A stretch of DNA of 64,000 nucleotides, from NCBI RefSeq assembly GCF_000511355.1, contig NC_023135.1:1328371-1392370 (forward strand), given 5' to 3'. Each line of letters opens with the position of its first letter. Position 1 is the stretch's first letter. Below the pieces are notes generated by a model. That model searched no databases. It had not been told where the DNA came from and saw only the letters and a list, made by a program, of their open reading frames with translations. The stretch comes from Leisingera methylohalidivorans DSM 14336. Its GTDB lineage: Bacteria > Pseudomonadota > Alphaproteobacteria > Rhodobacterales > Rhodobacteraceae. Made by a program: the position numbers and the translations under genes. This document shows, one piece after another, positions 15,498 through 23,966 of this stretch.

Positions 15498-16198
15498 CAG
15501 CCGCCGTCCTTCCCGGCAATCGCCTGCCGCCAGAAATCGGGGTCTGCATACTCTGTCGGATCCTTGACGCCCGCCAGATGGAACGCCTCACGCCGTTCCA
15601 CGCAGGTTCCGCAGCGGCCGCAGTGCTTGTCGCCGCCCTTGTAGCAGGACCAGGTGTCGGCAAAGGGGGTGTTGTGCTTCGCCCCCGCGGTCACGATGTC
15701 GCCCTTGGTTTGGTGCACAAACGGGGTATAGAGGCGCACGTCGGCGTAGCCGTCGAGCGCTGCCCGCTGCATGGCATCAAACGCTTCGGTGAAGGCCGGG
15801 CGGCAGTCCGGATAGATGAAGTGGTCGCCGCCATGCACCGCCGTTGCCACCGCCTGATCGCCGTTGGCGGCAGCAATGCCATAGGCGATGGTCAGCATGA
15901 TGGCATTGCGGTTCGGAACCACGGTGACCTTCATAGTATCTTCTGCGTAGTGGCCGTCAGGCACGTCGATGTCATCGGTCAGGGCCGAACCCGAAAGTGC
16001 TGCACCGATGGTGCGCATGTCGATGATGTCATGCGGCACGCCCAGCCGTCTGGCGGCGGCTGCGGCAAAGTCGAGCTCCTTGCGGTGGCGCTGGCCATAA
16101 TCAAAGGAGACAAGACGGGTCAACTGCTGTTCAGCAGCGACCATATGGGCAAGCGAAACGGAATCCAGCCCGCCCGAGCAGATAACGATAGTCTTCAT
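15497..16198 (-). CDS. queC: 7-cyano-7-deazaguanine synthase
   Basis: 233 aa. An ATP-dependent enzyme turns carboxy-deazaguanine into preQ0. The P-loop SGGLDSVSLAH lies at residues 8-18. The C-terminal zinc site is CYKGGDKHCGRCGTCVERREAF. The start at 16198 (MKTIVICSGG) follows an AAGGG ribosome site, which is itself part of a probable preQ1 riboswitch. It is the first gene of queC-D-E-F. An ORF extending upstream past 16198 would cover the riboswitch and is rejected. Confidence 0.95.
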   Translation of the reverse strand: MKTIVICSGGLDSVSLAHMVAAEQQLTRLVSFDYGQRHRKELDFAAAAARRLGVPHDIIDMRTIGAALSGSALTDDIDVPDGHYAEDTMKVTVVPNRNAIMLTIAYGIAAANGDQAVATAVHGGDHFIYPDCRPAFTEAFDAMQRAALDGYADVRLYTPFVHQTKGDIVTAGAKHNTPFADTWSCYKGGDKHCGRCGTCVERREAFHLAGVKDPTEYADPDFWRQAIAGKDGG

Positions 16199-16202
16199 TT
16201 TT

Positions 16203-16240
16203 GTACCCTTGTTTTGGTGACCGGGTAGGCTGCGACCGGT
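16203..16240 (-). promoter_or_regulatory. Probable preQ1-I riboswitch controlling queCDEF
   Basis: On the minus strand, ACCGG (16240-16236) pairs with CCGGT (16224-16220) around an 11-nt loop TCGCAGCCTAC. The A-rich tail CACCAAAACAAGGGT follows, with AAGGG as the ribosome site 7-8 bases before the queC ATG. Loop CCT can pair with tail AGG to form the pseudoknot typical of preQ1-I. Ligand binding would hide the ribosome site and lower translation of the pathway. The fold is inferred by eye. Confidence 0.5.
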
Positions 16241-16434
16241 GCCGGGCGTATAGCGGCGCAGGCCGTCACACGCAAGGGGCGGGCGGATAGCGCACATTTC
16301 TAAGGTGAAGTTTGGAAAAGTTGAAAATGCCATCTTGGGCCGTGGCGCGCAGCGGCACGGCCCGCGCCCGGCCTTGCCCCAGGGAAGATGCATAGGCGTT
16401 CTTCCGAGGTCAGGCCCAGGCCAGCTGTTTCTCG

Positions 16435-17325
16435 CTACACCGGCTGCAGCTCTCCTTCCAGCCATTCCAGGAACGCCCGCGATGCCGGGGTGCTGGCATG
16501 GTTGGGCGGCGGCATCAAAAAGTAGTTCTCCAGAAGTTCCGCCGAATGTTCGCTGGCTCTGACCAGCTGGCCGCTTTCCAGCAGCCCGCCCGCCAGCGTG
16601 TCATGCGACATCGCCACACCCGCACCATTCACCGCAGCGGTCATTGAAATCACGTAGGTGGAAGCAAGATTGATCTCATGATTGCGCTCAAACGGCAGGG
16701 CCTGCGACTTGAACCACGCCCCCCAAGAGCCCGTCACGCCGGCACAATCCAGAAGATGCGCGGTGCCGAAATCCACCTTGCCGTTTTGATAGCCCGGTGC
16801 GCAGACCGGAAAGAACCTGTCGCGGGTCAGCCGGATCGCGGCGGCGGACATGTCGGCAGGGCGGCCAAAGCGGATTTCGGTGCCGGCAGAGCTGGCATGG
16901 CGCTCCGGGTCCCAGATCGGGGTCACGATGTTCAGCACCAGCCAGGGGAACTTCTTATACAGCCGGGGCAGGCGCGGCGACAGCCAGAAGACCGAAAAGG
17001 CCATGTTGCACTGCAGCACCAGATGCCGCCCCTGATCGCCGCCGGTAAAGGCCTGCGTTCCGGCCGCGATCAGGTCGAAGGCCTCGCGCACGATCGGCAT
17101 GTAATTGGCACCGGCCTCGGACAGCTCCAGCGCGCGGGTTTTGCGGATGAACAGTTCGCGGCCCAGGAAGTTCTCCAGGCTCCGCACATGCTGGCTGATC
17201 GCCGATTGCGTCAGGTTCAGCTCGCCGGCGGCGCGGGTGAAGGACAGGTGCCGGGCGCTGGCTTCAAAGGCGCGCAGCCAGGTGAGCGGAGGCAGGGACG
17301 ATGAGGGCGGTCCGGATGACGGCAT
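16435..17325 (-). CDS. LysR-family transcriptional regulator (GcvA-like)
   Basis: 296 aa. The N-terminal winged HTH is clear: LRAFEASARHLSFTRAAGELNLTQSAISQHVRSLE (residues 17-51, in two parts). A periplasmic-binding-like effector domain follows from about 95 on, with the LQCNMAFSVFWLSPRLP start of GcvA-type members. It is divergent from the aldolase/desaturase/Rieske genes, with 113 bases between them that hold an 8-bp inverted repeat, so it probably controls that operon and itself. The effector is unknown. The stretch 16241-16434 holds nothing else that I can support. Confidence 0.9.
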   Translation of the reverse strand: MPSSGPPSSSLPPLTWLRAFEASARHLSFTRAAGELNLTQSAISQHVRSLENFLGRELFIRKTRALELSEAGANYMPIVREAFDLIAAGTQAFTGGDQGRHLVLQCNMAFSVFWLSPRLPRLYKKFPWLVLNIVTPIWDPERHASSAGTEIRFGRPADMSAAAIRLTRDRFFPVCAPGYQNGKVDFGTAHLLDCAGVTGSWGAWFKSQALPFERNHEINLASTYVISMTAAVNGAGVAMSHDTLAGGLLESGQLVRASEHSAELLENYFLMPPPNHASTPASRAFLEWLEGELQPV

Positions 17326-17339
17326 GGACGCATGACCTA

Positions 17340-17360
17340 TGCATTAGTTTACCTAATGCA
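17340..17360. promoter_or_regulatory. Inverted repeat, likely LysR operator
   Basis: TGCATTAG (17340-17347) and CTAATGCA (17353-17360) are perfect arms around TTTAC, in the space between the divergent LysR gene and the aldolase operon. Size and location match a LysR-type binding site. An AT-rich stretch with possible promoter boxes surrounds it. Confidence 0.55.
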
Positions 17361-17438
17361 TTACAGCTGAATCAATCGTTTGTCAGCAGTTCTTATGGCT
17401 GGCACCAATACCGCAGCAACGTTTCCGGAGGTGCCAGA

Positions 17439-18197
17439 ATGAACAAGCAAGCAGACCTAAGCCCGAACCTCACTCATTGGCAGGAGCGCGTCGATATGGC
17501 GGCCGCCTTCCGCTGGACCGAGCGGCTGAACATGCATGAGGCGGTGGCAAACCACTTCAGCCTGGCGGTGAACAACGACGGCAGCCAGTTCCTGATGAAC
17601 CCGAACCAGGTGCATTTTGCCCGGGTCAAGGCCTCGGATCTGCTGCTGCTGGACGCCAACGACCCCAAGACGATGGAACGCCCAGACGCGCCGGACCCTA
17701 CCGCCTGGGGGCTGCATGGCTCGATTCACCGGCTGTGCCCGCATGCCCGCTGCGTGATGCATGTGCACTCGATCCACGCCACCGTTCTGGCCTGCCTGGC
17801 CGACAGCACCCTGCCGCCGATCGATCAGAACACGGCCATCTTCTATAACCGCTATGTGATCGATAACGGTTTTGGCGGGCTGGCGTTCGACGACGAGGGC
17901 GCGCGTTGCGCCTCGATGCTTACCGACCCCAAGGTCAAGGTGATGATCATGGGCAACCACGGGGTGCTGATCATCGGCGATAATGTCGCGGACACTTTCA
18001 ACCGGCTCTACTACTTTGAACGCGCCGCTGAGACCTATATCCGCGCGCTGCAAACCGGCCGGGAACTGCGGGTGCTGAGCGACGAGGTCGCCGAGAAAAC
18101 CGCCAAGGAGCTGGAGGATTACCCGGATCAGGCGGAACGCCACCTGGCCGAGTTGAAGGCGATCCTCGACGACGAAGGCTCCACCTACGCCAGCTAA
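17439..18197 (+). CDS. Class II aldolase/adducin family protein
   Basis: 252 aa, zinc-dependent aldolase or decarboxylase fold. The catalytic layout is seen in HEAVANHFSLAVN (near 32-44), HGSIHR, CVMHVHSIHATVLACL (two His zinc ligands) and NHGVLIIGDN. The start at 17439 follows GGAGG (17427-17431). It leads an operon with a desaturase-like oxygenase and a Rieske ferredoxin, divergent from a LysR regulator. The substrate is unknown; with oxygenase partners, a role in opening up a methylated or hydroxylated compound is a reasonable inference. Confidence 0.85.
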   Translation: MNKQADLSPNLTHWQERVDMAAAFRWTERLNMHEAVANHFSLAVNNDGSQFLMNPNQVHFARVKASDLLLLDANDPKTMERPDAPDPTAWGLHGSIHRLCPHARCVMHVHSIHATVLACLADSTLPPIDQNTAIFYNRYVIDNGFGGLAFDDEGARCASMLTDPKVKVMIMGNHGVLIIGDNVADTFNRLYYFERAAETYIRALQTGRELRVLSDEVAEKTAKELEDYPDQAERHLAELKAILDDEGSTYAS

Positions 18198-18303
18198 GAG
18201 AGGCACCCCATACAGGCAATGAGACCACGGGCAGTTCATCGGACTGCCCGGCGGCTTGCTGCGTCCATCAGAAACACCAATTCAGCCATCCGCAAGGTCC
18301 CAG

Positions 18304-19332
18304 ATGCCCGATTTCCTCCCCACCAATGCCGCGTCGTCTGGCGTCAAACTCGACAGGAAGATGTTGAAATCCATTGCTGCCCGCAGCGACAGTCCCGGCT
18401 TGATCTATATCGCGCAATGGCTGGCTTTCCTGGCCGCCACCAGTGCGCTGGTCTGGGTAGCACTCGGCACTTTCTGGATGTGGCCCGCGATGCTGCTGCA
18501 CGGGATCTTCCTGACCGTGCCCGCCTATTCCTTCAGTCATGAAACCGCCCATGGCACCGCCTTCCGCAGCCGCTGGCTGAACGAGGCAGTGCTGTGGGTG
18601 ACTTCGCTCCTCTACATGGAAGAGCCGCTGCACCGCCGCTACACCCACACGAACCACCACACCCATACCTGGTGGGTGGGCAAGGACAGCCAGATGCCGT
18701 TCGACACGCCGATGGGTTTTGGCGGCTGGCTGGCAGAGGTCAGCGGCTTCGCGCTGCTGCGGTTCCACATGCAGGTGTTCCTGCATCTGGCGGCAGGCCG
18801 CTGCACCGATACGATGAAGAGGGTCACCCCCGAAGGCGAATTTGCCAAGATGACCCGCAACGCGCGCATCATGCTGGCGATCTATGCGCTGATCGCAGCG
18901 GCGCCCGCATTTGGCATCTGGTGGCCCGTCTGGTTCCTGGTGATCCCGCGGGTTCTGGGCGCCCCCGTCATGCTGCTGTTCACCTTGATCCAGCATGTGG
19001 AACTGCAAGAAAACTCGCCGTCCATCCTGGATAGCACCCGCTCTTTCCGCAGCAACTGGCTGGCCGGTTTTCTCTATATGAACATGAACAACCACGTTGA
19101 GCACCACCTCTACCCGCAGGTGCCCTTTCACGGGCTGCCGAGACTGGCCGAAGCGGTGCAGGACCAGCTGCCGGAACCCGATCCCGGCTTTTTCAGAACC
19201 AATCTCGAGGTGATGTCTGTGGTGCTGCGCCGCAGTCTGGGCCGTCCGGCCAAGGCTGCCACCATCCGCCAGGCGCCGCATATGGTCACCGAGGGCGGGC
19301 CGGTGGAACGTGTCGCGCAGCGGACAATGTAA
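18304..19332 (+). CDS. Membrane fatty-acid-desaturase-family oxygenase (MocD-like)
   Basis: 342 aa integral membrane di-iron enzyme. Three His boxes are visible: HETAH (79-83), HRRYTHTNHH (110-119) and HVEHH (264-268). Membrane spans lie at about 35-75 and 195-235. Such enzymes insert oxygen or a double bond into lipids, alkanes or small alkylated compounds. The Rieske ferredoxin gene 33 bases downstream is the likely electron donor, the MocD/MocE arrangement known from rhizopine catabolism. The substrate here is not shown by the sequence. The start at 18304 is chosen because the protein-like sequence begins there. Confidence 0.8.
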   Translation: MPDFLPTNAASSGVKLDRKMLKSIAARSDSPGLIYIAQWLAFLAATSALVWVALGTFWMWPAMLLHGIFLTVPAYSFSHETAHGTAFRSRWLNEAVLWVTSLLYMEEPLHRRYTHTNHHTHTWWVGKDSQMPFDTPMGFGGWLAEVSGFALLRFHMQVFLHLAAGRCTDTMKRVTPEGEFAKMTRNARIMLAIYALIAAAPAFGIWWPVWFLVIPRVLGAPVMLLFTLIQHVELQENSPSILDSTRSFRSNWLAGFLYMNMNNHVEHHLYPQVPFHGLPRLAEAVQDQLPEPDPGFFRTNLEVMSVVLRRSLGRPAKAATIRQAPHMVTEGGPVERVAQRTM

Positions 19333-19365
19333 GATTTCCAGAAAAACGAACCAGGAGCCACGGAA

Positions 19366-19677
19366 ATGAACCAATGGATTGACGCCTGCGCCACCGGTGA
19401 CATTGACGAGGAGGACCTGATTTCCTGGCGGCACTCGGGTAAGTCCTACGCGATCTACAACACCGGTAAGGGGTTCTTTGCCTCTGACCTGATGTGCACG
19501 CATGAGGAGCAGAGTTTGGAGGACGGTCTGATGATCGACTGTGTCATCGAATGCCCGCTGCATGGCGGCCGGTTTGATATATGCACCGGAAAGGCGCTGT
19601 CGGCGCCGGTGCATGAGGACCTCAAAACCTATCCGGTGCGGGTCGAGGGAGGCCGGGTGTTCGTGGAAATCGGCTGA
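19366..19677 (+). CDS. Rieske-type [2Fe-2S] ferredoxin (MocE-like)
   Basis: 103 aa soluble Rieske ferredoxin. Cluster ligands are CTH (Cys44, His46) and CPLH (Cys63, His66). It would carry electrons to the neighbouring membrane oxygenase. A GGAGCC ribosome site precedes 19366. It is the last gene of the operon and is followed by a terminator. A matching reductase is not in this operon, so a general NAD(P)H-ferredoxin reductase must serve it. Confidence 0.9.
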   Translation: MNQWIDACATGDIDEEDLISWRHSGKSYAIYNTGKGFFASDLMCTHEEQSLEDGLMIDCVIECPLHGGRFDICTGKALSAPVHEDLKTYPVRVEGGRVFVEIG

Positions 19678-19699
19678 TCGTTTCCTCCCCGGAAAGTCA

Positions 19700-19731
19700 G
19701 CCGCTGCCGGTCCTTCGGGGCGGCCTTTTTT
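19700..19731 (+). terminator. Terminator after the Rieske ferredoxin gene
   Basis: GCCGC (19700-19704) pairs with GCGGC (19720-19724) around a loop that contains CCGGTCCTTCGG, followed by six T residues. Confidence 0.65.
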
Positions 19732-19836
19732 CTCGCTTCTTTGATTTGCTCGCCATTTGATCCTGATTAAGACGGATCCAGTTGTAATTCCCTAGGACCA
19801 AATTCAGAGACACTCGACAGGCATGGGAGAGCCCCC

Positions 19837-20166
19837 ATGGTGCGCCTTGCACCCGTTCTCTATTCGCTGATCGGTTCAAGGCTTGCAGGTGCGGGCGCAA
19901 TTGCGGTTCCGGTTGCCGGGCCGGTGTCTACGCAGGCGATCCTGGTTTCGGCGGCCATCGGCGCGCTTGCCGATGCTCCGGTGGCATGGCTGGTGGCCGG
20001 ACAGCTCTATGCCCGCGGTGCCTGGGCGTTCAGGAACACCCGCGCGGCGGCTTCGAATTCCCGCGGCTTCTCGGCGTGCAGCCAATGGCCTGCACCGGGC
20101 AGTTTCGCAAAACGGGCGGCCGGAAAGCGTGCGCGGATCTTATCGCGGTGTTCGGGCAGCACATAG
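19837..20166 (+). CDS. Small two-span membrane protein with an unusual C-terminal extension
   Basis: Residues 1-60 match a small Rhodobacteraceae membrane family (often mislabelled 'CTP synthetase'): VRLAPVLYSLIGSRLAGAGAIAV, then QAILVSAAIGALADAPVAWLVAGQLY, with two spans. Such proteins normally end at about 55-60 residues. Here the frame runs on for 50 residues of low-complexity sequence that is antisense to the end of the alpha/beta hydrolase gene. The likely cause is loss of the original stop. Function unknown. Confidence 0.5.
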   Translation: MVRLAPVLYSLIGSRLAGAGAIAVPVAGPVSTQAILVSAAIGALADAPVAWLVAGQLYARGAWAFRNTRAAASNSRGFSACSQWPAPGSFAKRAAGKRARILSRCSGST

Positions 20167-20780
20167 TCCGAGTTGGCGCCGGACAAGAACAGCGCCGGAC
20201 CTTGCCACGCGGCATCGGTCTCAGGAAAGGACATGATGTTCGGCATCTGATCCGCCAGCGTGTCCAGATTCAGCTTCCAGCGCTTGTTCGGGATATCCAG
20301 CGACTGGGTGAAAAAGCTCTGCAGCGCAGGCTCCACCCCGGCCTCGGCCAGTTGGGCGGCGGCCTCCGGGCGGCGCTCAACCGTGTCCAGGTCCACCGTG
20401 CGCATCGCGTGGATGTATTGGATCTGGGTATGGCCGTAGGCAACCGGTGCAATGTCGGCAACCACCAGGCGGCGCACTGCCTCAGGATGGTTCAGCGCCA
20501 GCGTCATCGCCGCCTTGCCGCCCATCGAATGGCCGATCACATCCATCTGCCCGCCGTGGGCGGCAATCACCTCTGCCAGATCTCTGGCCAGCTCAGGATA
20601 GGTGTGGCTGTCCGTCCGCGGGCTGTCGCCGTGATTGCGCATGTCGACGGCAACAACCTGCCGTTCATCCGACAGGCGTTTCGCGATGACGCCCCAGTTC
20701 CGGGCCGAGCCATAAAGGCCATGGGCAATCAGCAGCGGGGGTCTTTCTGTGGCAGTGCCATGTGTGATCGTGTTCAGCAT
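20007..20780 (-). CDS. Alpha/beta hydrolase (YbfF-like esterase)
   Basis: 257 aa. The catalytic triad is visible: Ser in GHSMGGKAAM, Asp in FLSGANSDYV, His in GAGHWLHAE. The oxyanion region is IAHGLYGSARNW. It is cytoplasmic with no signal peptide. Closest known type is the acyl-CoA/short-chain esterase YbfF; the substrate is not certain. The start at 20780 (MLNTITHG) is preferred over upstream Met codons. Its last 160 bases overlap the opposite-strand extension of the small membrane protein. Confidence 0.85.
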   Translation of the reverse strand: MLNTITHGTATERPPLLIAHGLYGSARNWGVIAKRLSDERQVVAVDMRNHGDSPRTDSHTYPELARDLAEVIAAHGGQMDVIGHSMGGKAAMTLALNHPEAVRRLVVADIAPVAYGHTQIQYIHAMRTVDLDTVERRPEAAAQLAEAGVEPALQSFFTQSLDIPNKRWKLNLDTLADQMPNIMSFPETDAAWQGPALFLSGANSDYVLPEHRDKIRARFPAARFAKLPGAGHWLHAEKPREFEAAARVFLNAQAPRA

Positions 20781-20883
20781 AGGGTCTAGATACCCGCGCA
20801 GGCAAAGGCTTGCCACCCCCATTGAGGCAGGCATCAGCGCAGGCTAGGGTAGCCGCGAACGGCAGCTGAGGGAGAGTGCCAGA

Positions 20884-21249
20884 ATGGCCGCCAGCCTGGA
20901 TCAGGATATCGAGGACATCCGTACGCTGCTGAAGGAGCGTGAACAGGCCTCCGGCGATCTTGCCGCCGCACTGAAACGGGCGCGCCGCCGCCTGCCGCGC
21001 CGGATCTACAAGCAGGGCATGAAACTTGCCGATGCGCTGCCGATGCTGGAACATCCAAGGCTGCGGCCGACAGTGGACGAGAAACCGCTGCGGGGCGCAG
21101 CGCGCGAAGTGAAGGCGCATCTGCAGAAAGTTGACCTGGCCGACCGGCGCAAAGGGTTCTGGCTGGGAGTGCTGGGCAGTATGGCGTTTTCCGTGATGGT
21201 GGTGCTGATCCTGCTGATCGTGGTCCTGCGCTGGCGCGGCCTGGTCTGA
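20884..21249 (+). CDS. Hypothetical protein with C-terminal membrane anchor
   Basis: 121 aa. An N-terminal helical, charged part (DQDIEDIRTLLKEREQAS, probable coiled coil) is followed by an Arg-rich segment and one C-terminal membrane span (about 95-115, SMAFSVMVVLILLIVVL). It looks like a tail-anchored membrane protein with its bulk in the cytoplasm. It lies ahead of the broken TetR and pspA-like genes and may belong with envelope stress functions; this rests on position only. Confidence 0.6.
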   Translation: MAASLDQDIEDIRTLLKEREQASGDLAAALKRARRRLPRRIYKQGMKLADALPMLEHPRLRPTVDEKPLRGAAREVKAHLQKVDLADRRKGFWLGVLGSMAFSVMVVLILLIVVLRWRGLV

Positions 21250-21272
21250 TTTCCTGCTTTGCGCCGCCGCTT

Positions 21273-21305
21273 CCGTGAGTTTCGAAGCTGGTTCAAAACT
21301 CACGG
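21273..21305. promoter_or_regulatory. Palindrome upstream of the TetR gene, possible operator
   Basis: CCGTGAGTTT (21273-21282) and AAACTCACGG (21296-21305) form perfect 10-bp arms with a 13-nt centre, ending eight bases before the TetR ATG. Either an autoregulatory TetR operator or the terminator stem of the preceding gene; there is no T-run. Confidence 0.45.
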
Positions 21306-21312
21306 AGGCCTC

Positions 21313-21894
21313 ATGGCAGGCAAGGCAAAAGCGCGCAAGGCGGCGTTGCGGGAGAAACTGGTGGAAGCGGCAGAGATCCGCATTGCACGGAATCGGGCCA
21401 GGGCGCTGCGGGCCCGCGATCTGGAACAGGATGCAGGCTGCGCGCCGGGGGCGATCTAGAATGCTTACGATGTCCTGACCGGGATCATCATGGCGGTGAA
21501 CGGCCGCTCCTTCCAGAAGCTCGGTGCAGCGGCCGCAGCCCCCATTGCCGGTGCGCAGGACGCGCCGCCGACCCGCCGGCTGATCCTGACGAACAACGCC
21601 TATCTGCATTTTGCGGTGGAAAACACCAATCTGTGGCGGGCCATGTTTGATCTGCAGATGACCGCCGGGAGGGCAGTGCCGGACTGGTACCTTGAGGCGC
21701 TGGAAGGGCTGTTTGCCAATATTGCCCGCCCGGCGGCGGAACTGTCCCCGGATCAGAGCGCGGAAGAGGCCGGGCTGATGGTGCGGGCGCTGTTTTCCTC
21801 GGTGCATGGCATCGTGCTGCTGGGGGTGGAACGGCGCTTCTCCGGCGTGCCGCCCGAGCAGATCGAACAGGTAATCGCTCAGGTACTGGGCTAG
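21313..21894 (+). pseudogene. TetR-family regulator broken by an in-frame TAG
   Basis: 193 codons. The N-terminal HTH frame ends ...DAGCAPGAI, then TAG (21457-21459), then continues in frame with NAYDVLTGIIMAVNG. TetR proteins have 'G-IYNAF-D-' at this place, so the stop replaces the conserved Tyr (TAC/TAT to TAG). The C-terminal ligand domain (from NNAYLHFAVENTNLWRAMF on) is otherwise intact to 21894. ATG at 21490 could start a C-terminal fragment without the DNA-binding domain. It lies upstream of a pspA-like remnant. Confidence 0.75.
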
Positions 21895-21916
21895 ATCGGC
21901 GGCACAAAAGCGATCT

Positions 21917-21952
21917 GAACGCCGTTCAGGAAATACCTTGAACGGCGTTCAT
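21917..21952. promoter_or_regulatory. Double palindrome, likely TetR-type operator
   Basis: GAACGCCGTTCA (21917-21928) and TGAACGGCGTTCA (21940-21952) are near-identical inverted words, each itself palindromic (GAACG-C-CGTTC). They lie between the TetR gene and the pspA-like remnant, and are typical of TetR-family dimers binding in tandem. With the regulator broken, the site may be a relic or may serve a paralogue. Confidence 0.55.
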
Positions 21953-22028
21953 CTGGGAGCGGCTCCGGGGACTGCTCTGGGTGCTGCATGTTTCTTCATG
22001 AACGATGGTTAAGTTTGCGGAGGATGAA

Positions 22029-22372
22029 ATGTTCACCACTCTGAAAACCCTGATCTCCGGTGCCAATGCCGGGGGCCGAAGAACAGCTGCACGAGACGTT
22101 TTCGACCGAGCTGATCACCCAGAAGATCCGCGAGACGGAGGGCAATTTGAAGGCGGCCAAGCTGGCGCTGGCCAACCTGATCCAGCGCCAGCGCGCCGAA
22201 CCTTGCAGCTGCGCCAGCCGGTAGAAACCGCCAGCCGCCGCATCACCAATCTGAAACAGGGCGCTCTTGCCGCCCGCGCCACCCGGCGCGAGAGGGGTAT
22301 CGGGCGCCGTCTGTGCCGCCACTCCGGCGGCGGCAGCCCAGTGGAGGAGGCGGAGGCTTTCCAACCGTTTGC
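22029..22372 (+). pseudogene. Remnant of a PspA/IM30-family gene
   Basis: Three pieces in two frame changes: MFTTLKTLISGANA, then EEQLHETFSTELITQKIRE...AAKLALANLIQRQRAE (22077-22200), then LRQPVETASRRITNLKQGALAARATRRE and SPVEEAEAF (22205-22370). These are the start, the first coiled-coil helix and the last part of a PspA-like membrane-stress protein. About 100 internal residues are missing compared with the usual 220. The deletion plus frameshifts make it non-functional. Nothing else is seen in 22373-22501. Confidence 0.65.
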
Positions 22373-22501
22373 CCCGGTCCGGTTCCCTTCGAACGGATGC
22401 AGGCGAGGGGAGGCTGCCGGGTGGCAGCAGGAAAGGTATCAACAGAAAACCGCCGCGGCCTTCCGGCGCGCGGCGGTTCGTTTCTTCACTCCTGCAAGGG
22501 C

Positions 22502-23797
22502 TTACAGGTTCGGGTACAGCGGGAACCTGGCGCAGAGATCCGCAACCTTGGCGCGCACCGCGGCCTCCACATCCGCATTGCCGTTTTCACCGTTGGCGGC
22601 CAGCCCGTCGATCACCTCGATGATCAGATCGGCGATCTGGCGGAACTCTGCCTCGCCGAAGCCGCGGGTGGTGCCTGCCGGCGTGCCCAGACGCAGGCCG
22701 GAGGTCACGGTGGGCTTTTCCGGGTCGAACGGGATGCCGTTCTTGTTGGTGGTGATATGGGCCCGCCCCAGCGCCTTGTCAGCGATGTTGCCGGTGACGC
22801 CTTTGGGGCGCAGGTCAACCAGCATGACGTGGGTATCGGTGCCGCCGGTGACAATGTCCAGCCCGCCCTGGATCAGCTGATCCGCCAGCGCGGCTGCGTT
22901 GGCGCGGACCTGCTTCTGGTAGGCCTTGAACTCCGGCTTCAGCGCCTCGCCGAAGGCCGCCGCCTTGCCGGCGATCACATGCATCAGCGGGCCGCCCTGG
23001 ATGCCGGGGAAGATCGCCGAGTTCACTTTCTTGGCGATCGCCTCGTCATTGGTCACGATCATGCCGCCGCGCGGGCCGCGCAGGGTCTTGTGGGTGGTGG
23101 TGGTGGCCACATGCGCGTGCGGGAACGGCGAGGGATGCTCACCGGCAGCGATCAGACCGGCGATATGGGCCATGTCGACCATGAAATAGGCGCCGACGCT
23201 GTCGGCGATTTCCCGGAATCTGGCAAAGTCGATCTGGCGCGGGATGGCGGAACCGCCGGCGATGATCAATTTGGGCTGGTGCTCGGTCGCGAGGGCCTGG
23301 ATCTGGTCGTAGTCGATCAGGTTGTCGCTTTCGCGCACACCGTAGTGCACAGCGTTGAACCACTTGCCCGACTGGTTCGGGCGGGCGCCGTGGGTCAGGT
23401 GGCCCCCGGAGGCCAGATCCATGCCCAGAATGGTGTCGCCGGGCTGGATCAGCGCCTGGAACACACCCTGGTTCGCCTGGCTGCCGGAATTCGGCTGCAC
23501 GTTGGCGTATTCGCAGCCGAACAGCTGCTTGGCGCGGTCGATGGCGAGGTTTTCGGCGACATCGACATACTGGCAGCCGCCATAGTAGCGGCGCCCCGGG
23601 TAGCCTTCGGCGTATTTGTTGGTCAGCACCGAGCCTTGCGCTTCCATCACCGCGGCCGAGACGATGTTCTCGGAGGCAATCAGCTCGATCTCGTCGCGCT
23701 GGCGGCCCAGCTCGGCTGTGATCGAGGCATAAAGTTCAGGATCGCGCTCCGACAGCGCTTGGGTGAAAAAGCCGGGGTCACGGGTCGCTTCAGTCAT
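22502..23797 (-). CDS. glyA: Serine hydroxymethyltransferase
   Basis: 431 aa PLP enzyme converting serine and tetrahydrofolate to glycine and methylene-tetrahydrofolate, the main one-carbon source. PLP Lys is in the [16 protein letters not shown] motif. The N-terminal region [10 protein letters not shown] and [16 protein letters not shown] are canonical. The start at 23797 (MTEATRDPG) follows a GGAG site; the frame upstream of it is not protein-like. It stands alone, divergent from nadK. Confidence 0.97.
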   Translation of the reverse strand: MTEATRDPGFFTQALSERDPELYASITAELGRQRDEIELIASENIVSAAVMEAQGSVLTNKYAEGYPGRRYYGGCQYVDVAENLAIDRAKQLFGCEYANVQPNSGSQANQGVFQALIQPGDTILGMDLASGGHLTHGARPNQSGKWFNAVHYGVRESDNLIDYDQIQALATEHQPKLIIAGGSAIPRQIDFARFREIADSVGAYFMVDMAHIAGLIAAGEHPSPFPHAHVATTTTHKTLRGPRGGMIVTNDEAIAKKVNSAIFPGIQGGPLMHVIAGKAAAFGEALKPEFKAYQKQVRANAAALADQLIQGGLDIVTGGTDTHVMLVDLRPKGVTGNIADKALGRAHITTNKNGIPFDPEKPTVTSGLRLGTPAGTTRGFGEAEFRQIADLIIEVIDGLAANGENGNADVEAAVRAKVADLCARFPLYPNL

Positions 23798-23966
23798 GGT
23801 GGCTCCGTTGGAGTAAGGATCAGAATTGAGGGATTTCCTATCGGAAACTTCCTTGCGCAGGAACCCTGTAAAGCGACATTTCCCTGCGACAGAACGGCAA
23901 CTATGGTCTTTGCCGGAAAGCTGTGATTGTTTCGGAACCAGATGCCTAACACCGGAAACAGATTTC

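Noticed and set aside
11504..22372. TAG recoding (amber suppression or pyrrolysine) to explain internal stops
   Set aside because: TAG ends normal genes here (for example at 2107-2109), one internal stop is TGA, and the affected families have no known recoding.
22313..23926. 537-aa open frame opposite glyA
   Set aside because: It is the antisense shadow of glyA in a GC-rich genome; His/Gly/Val-rich with no domain.
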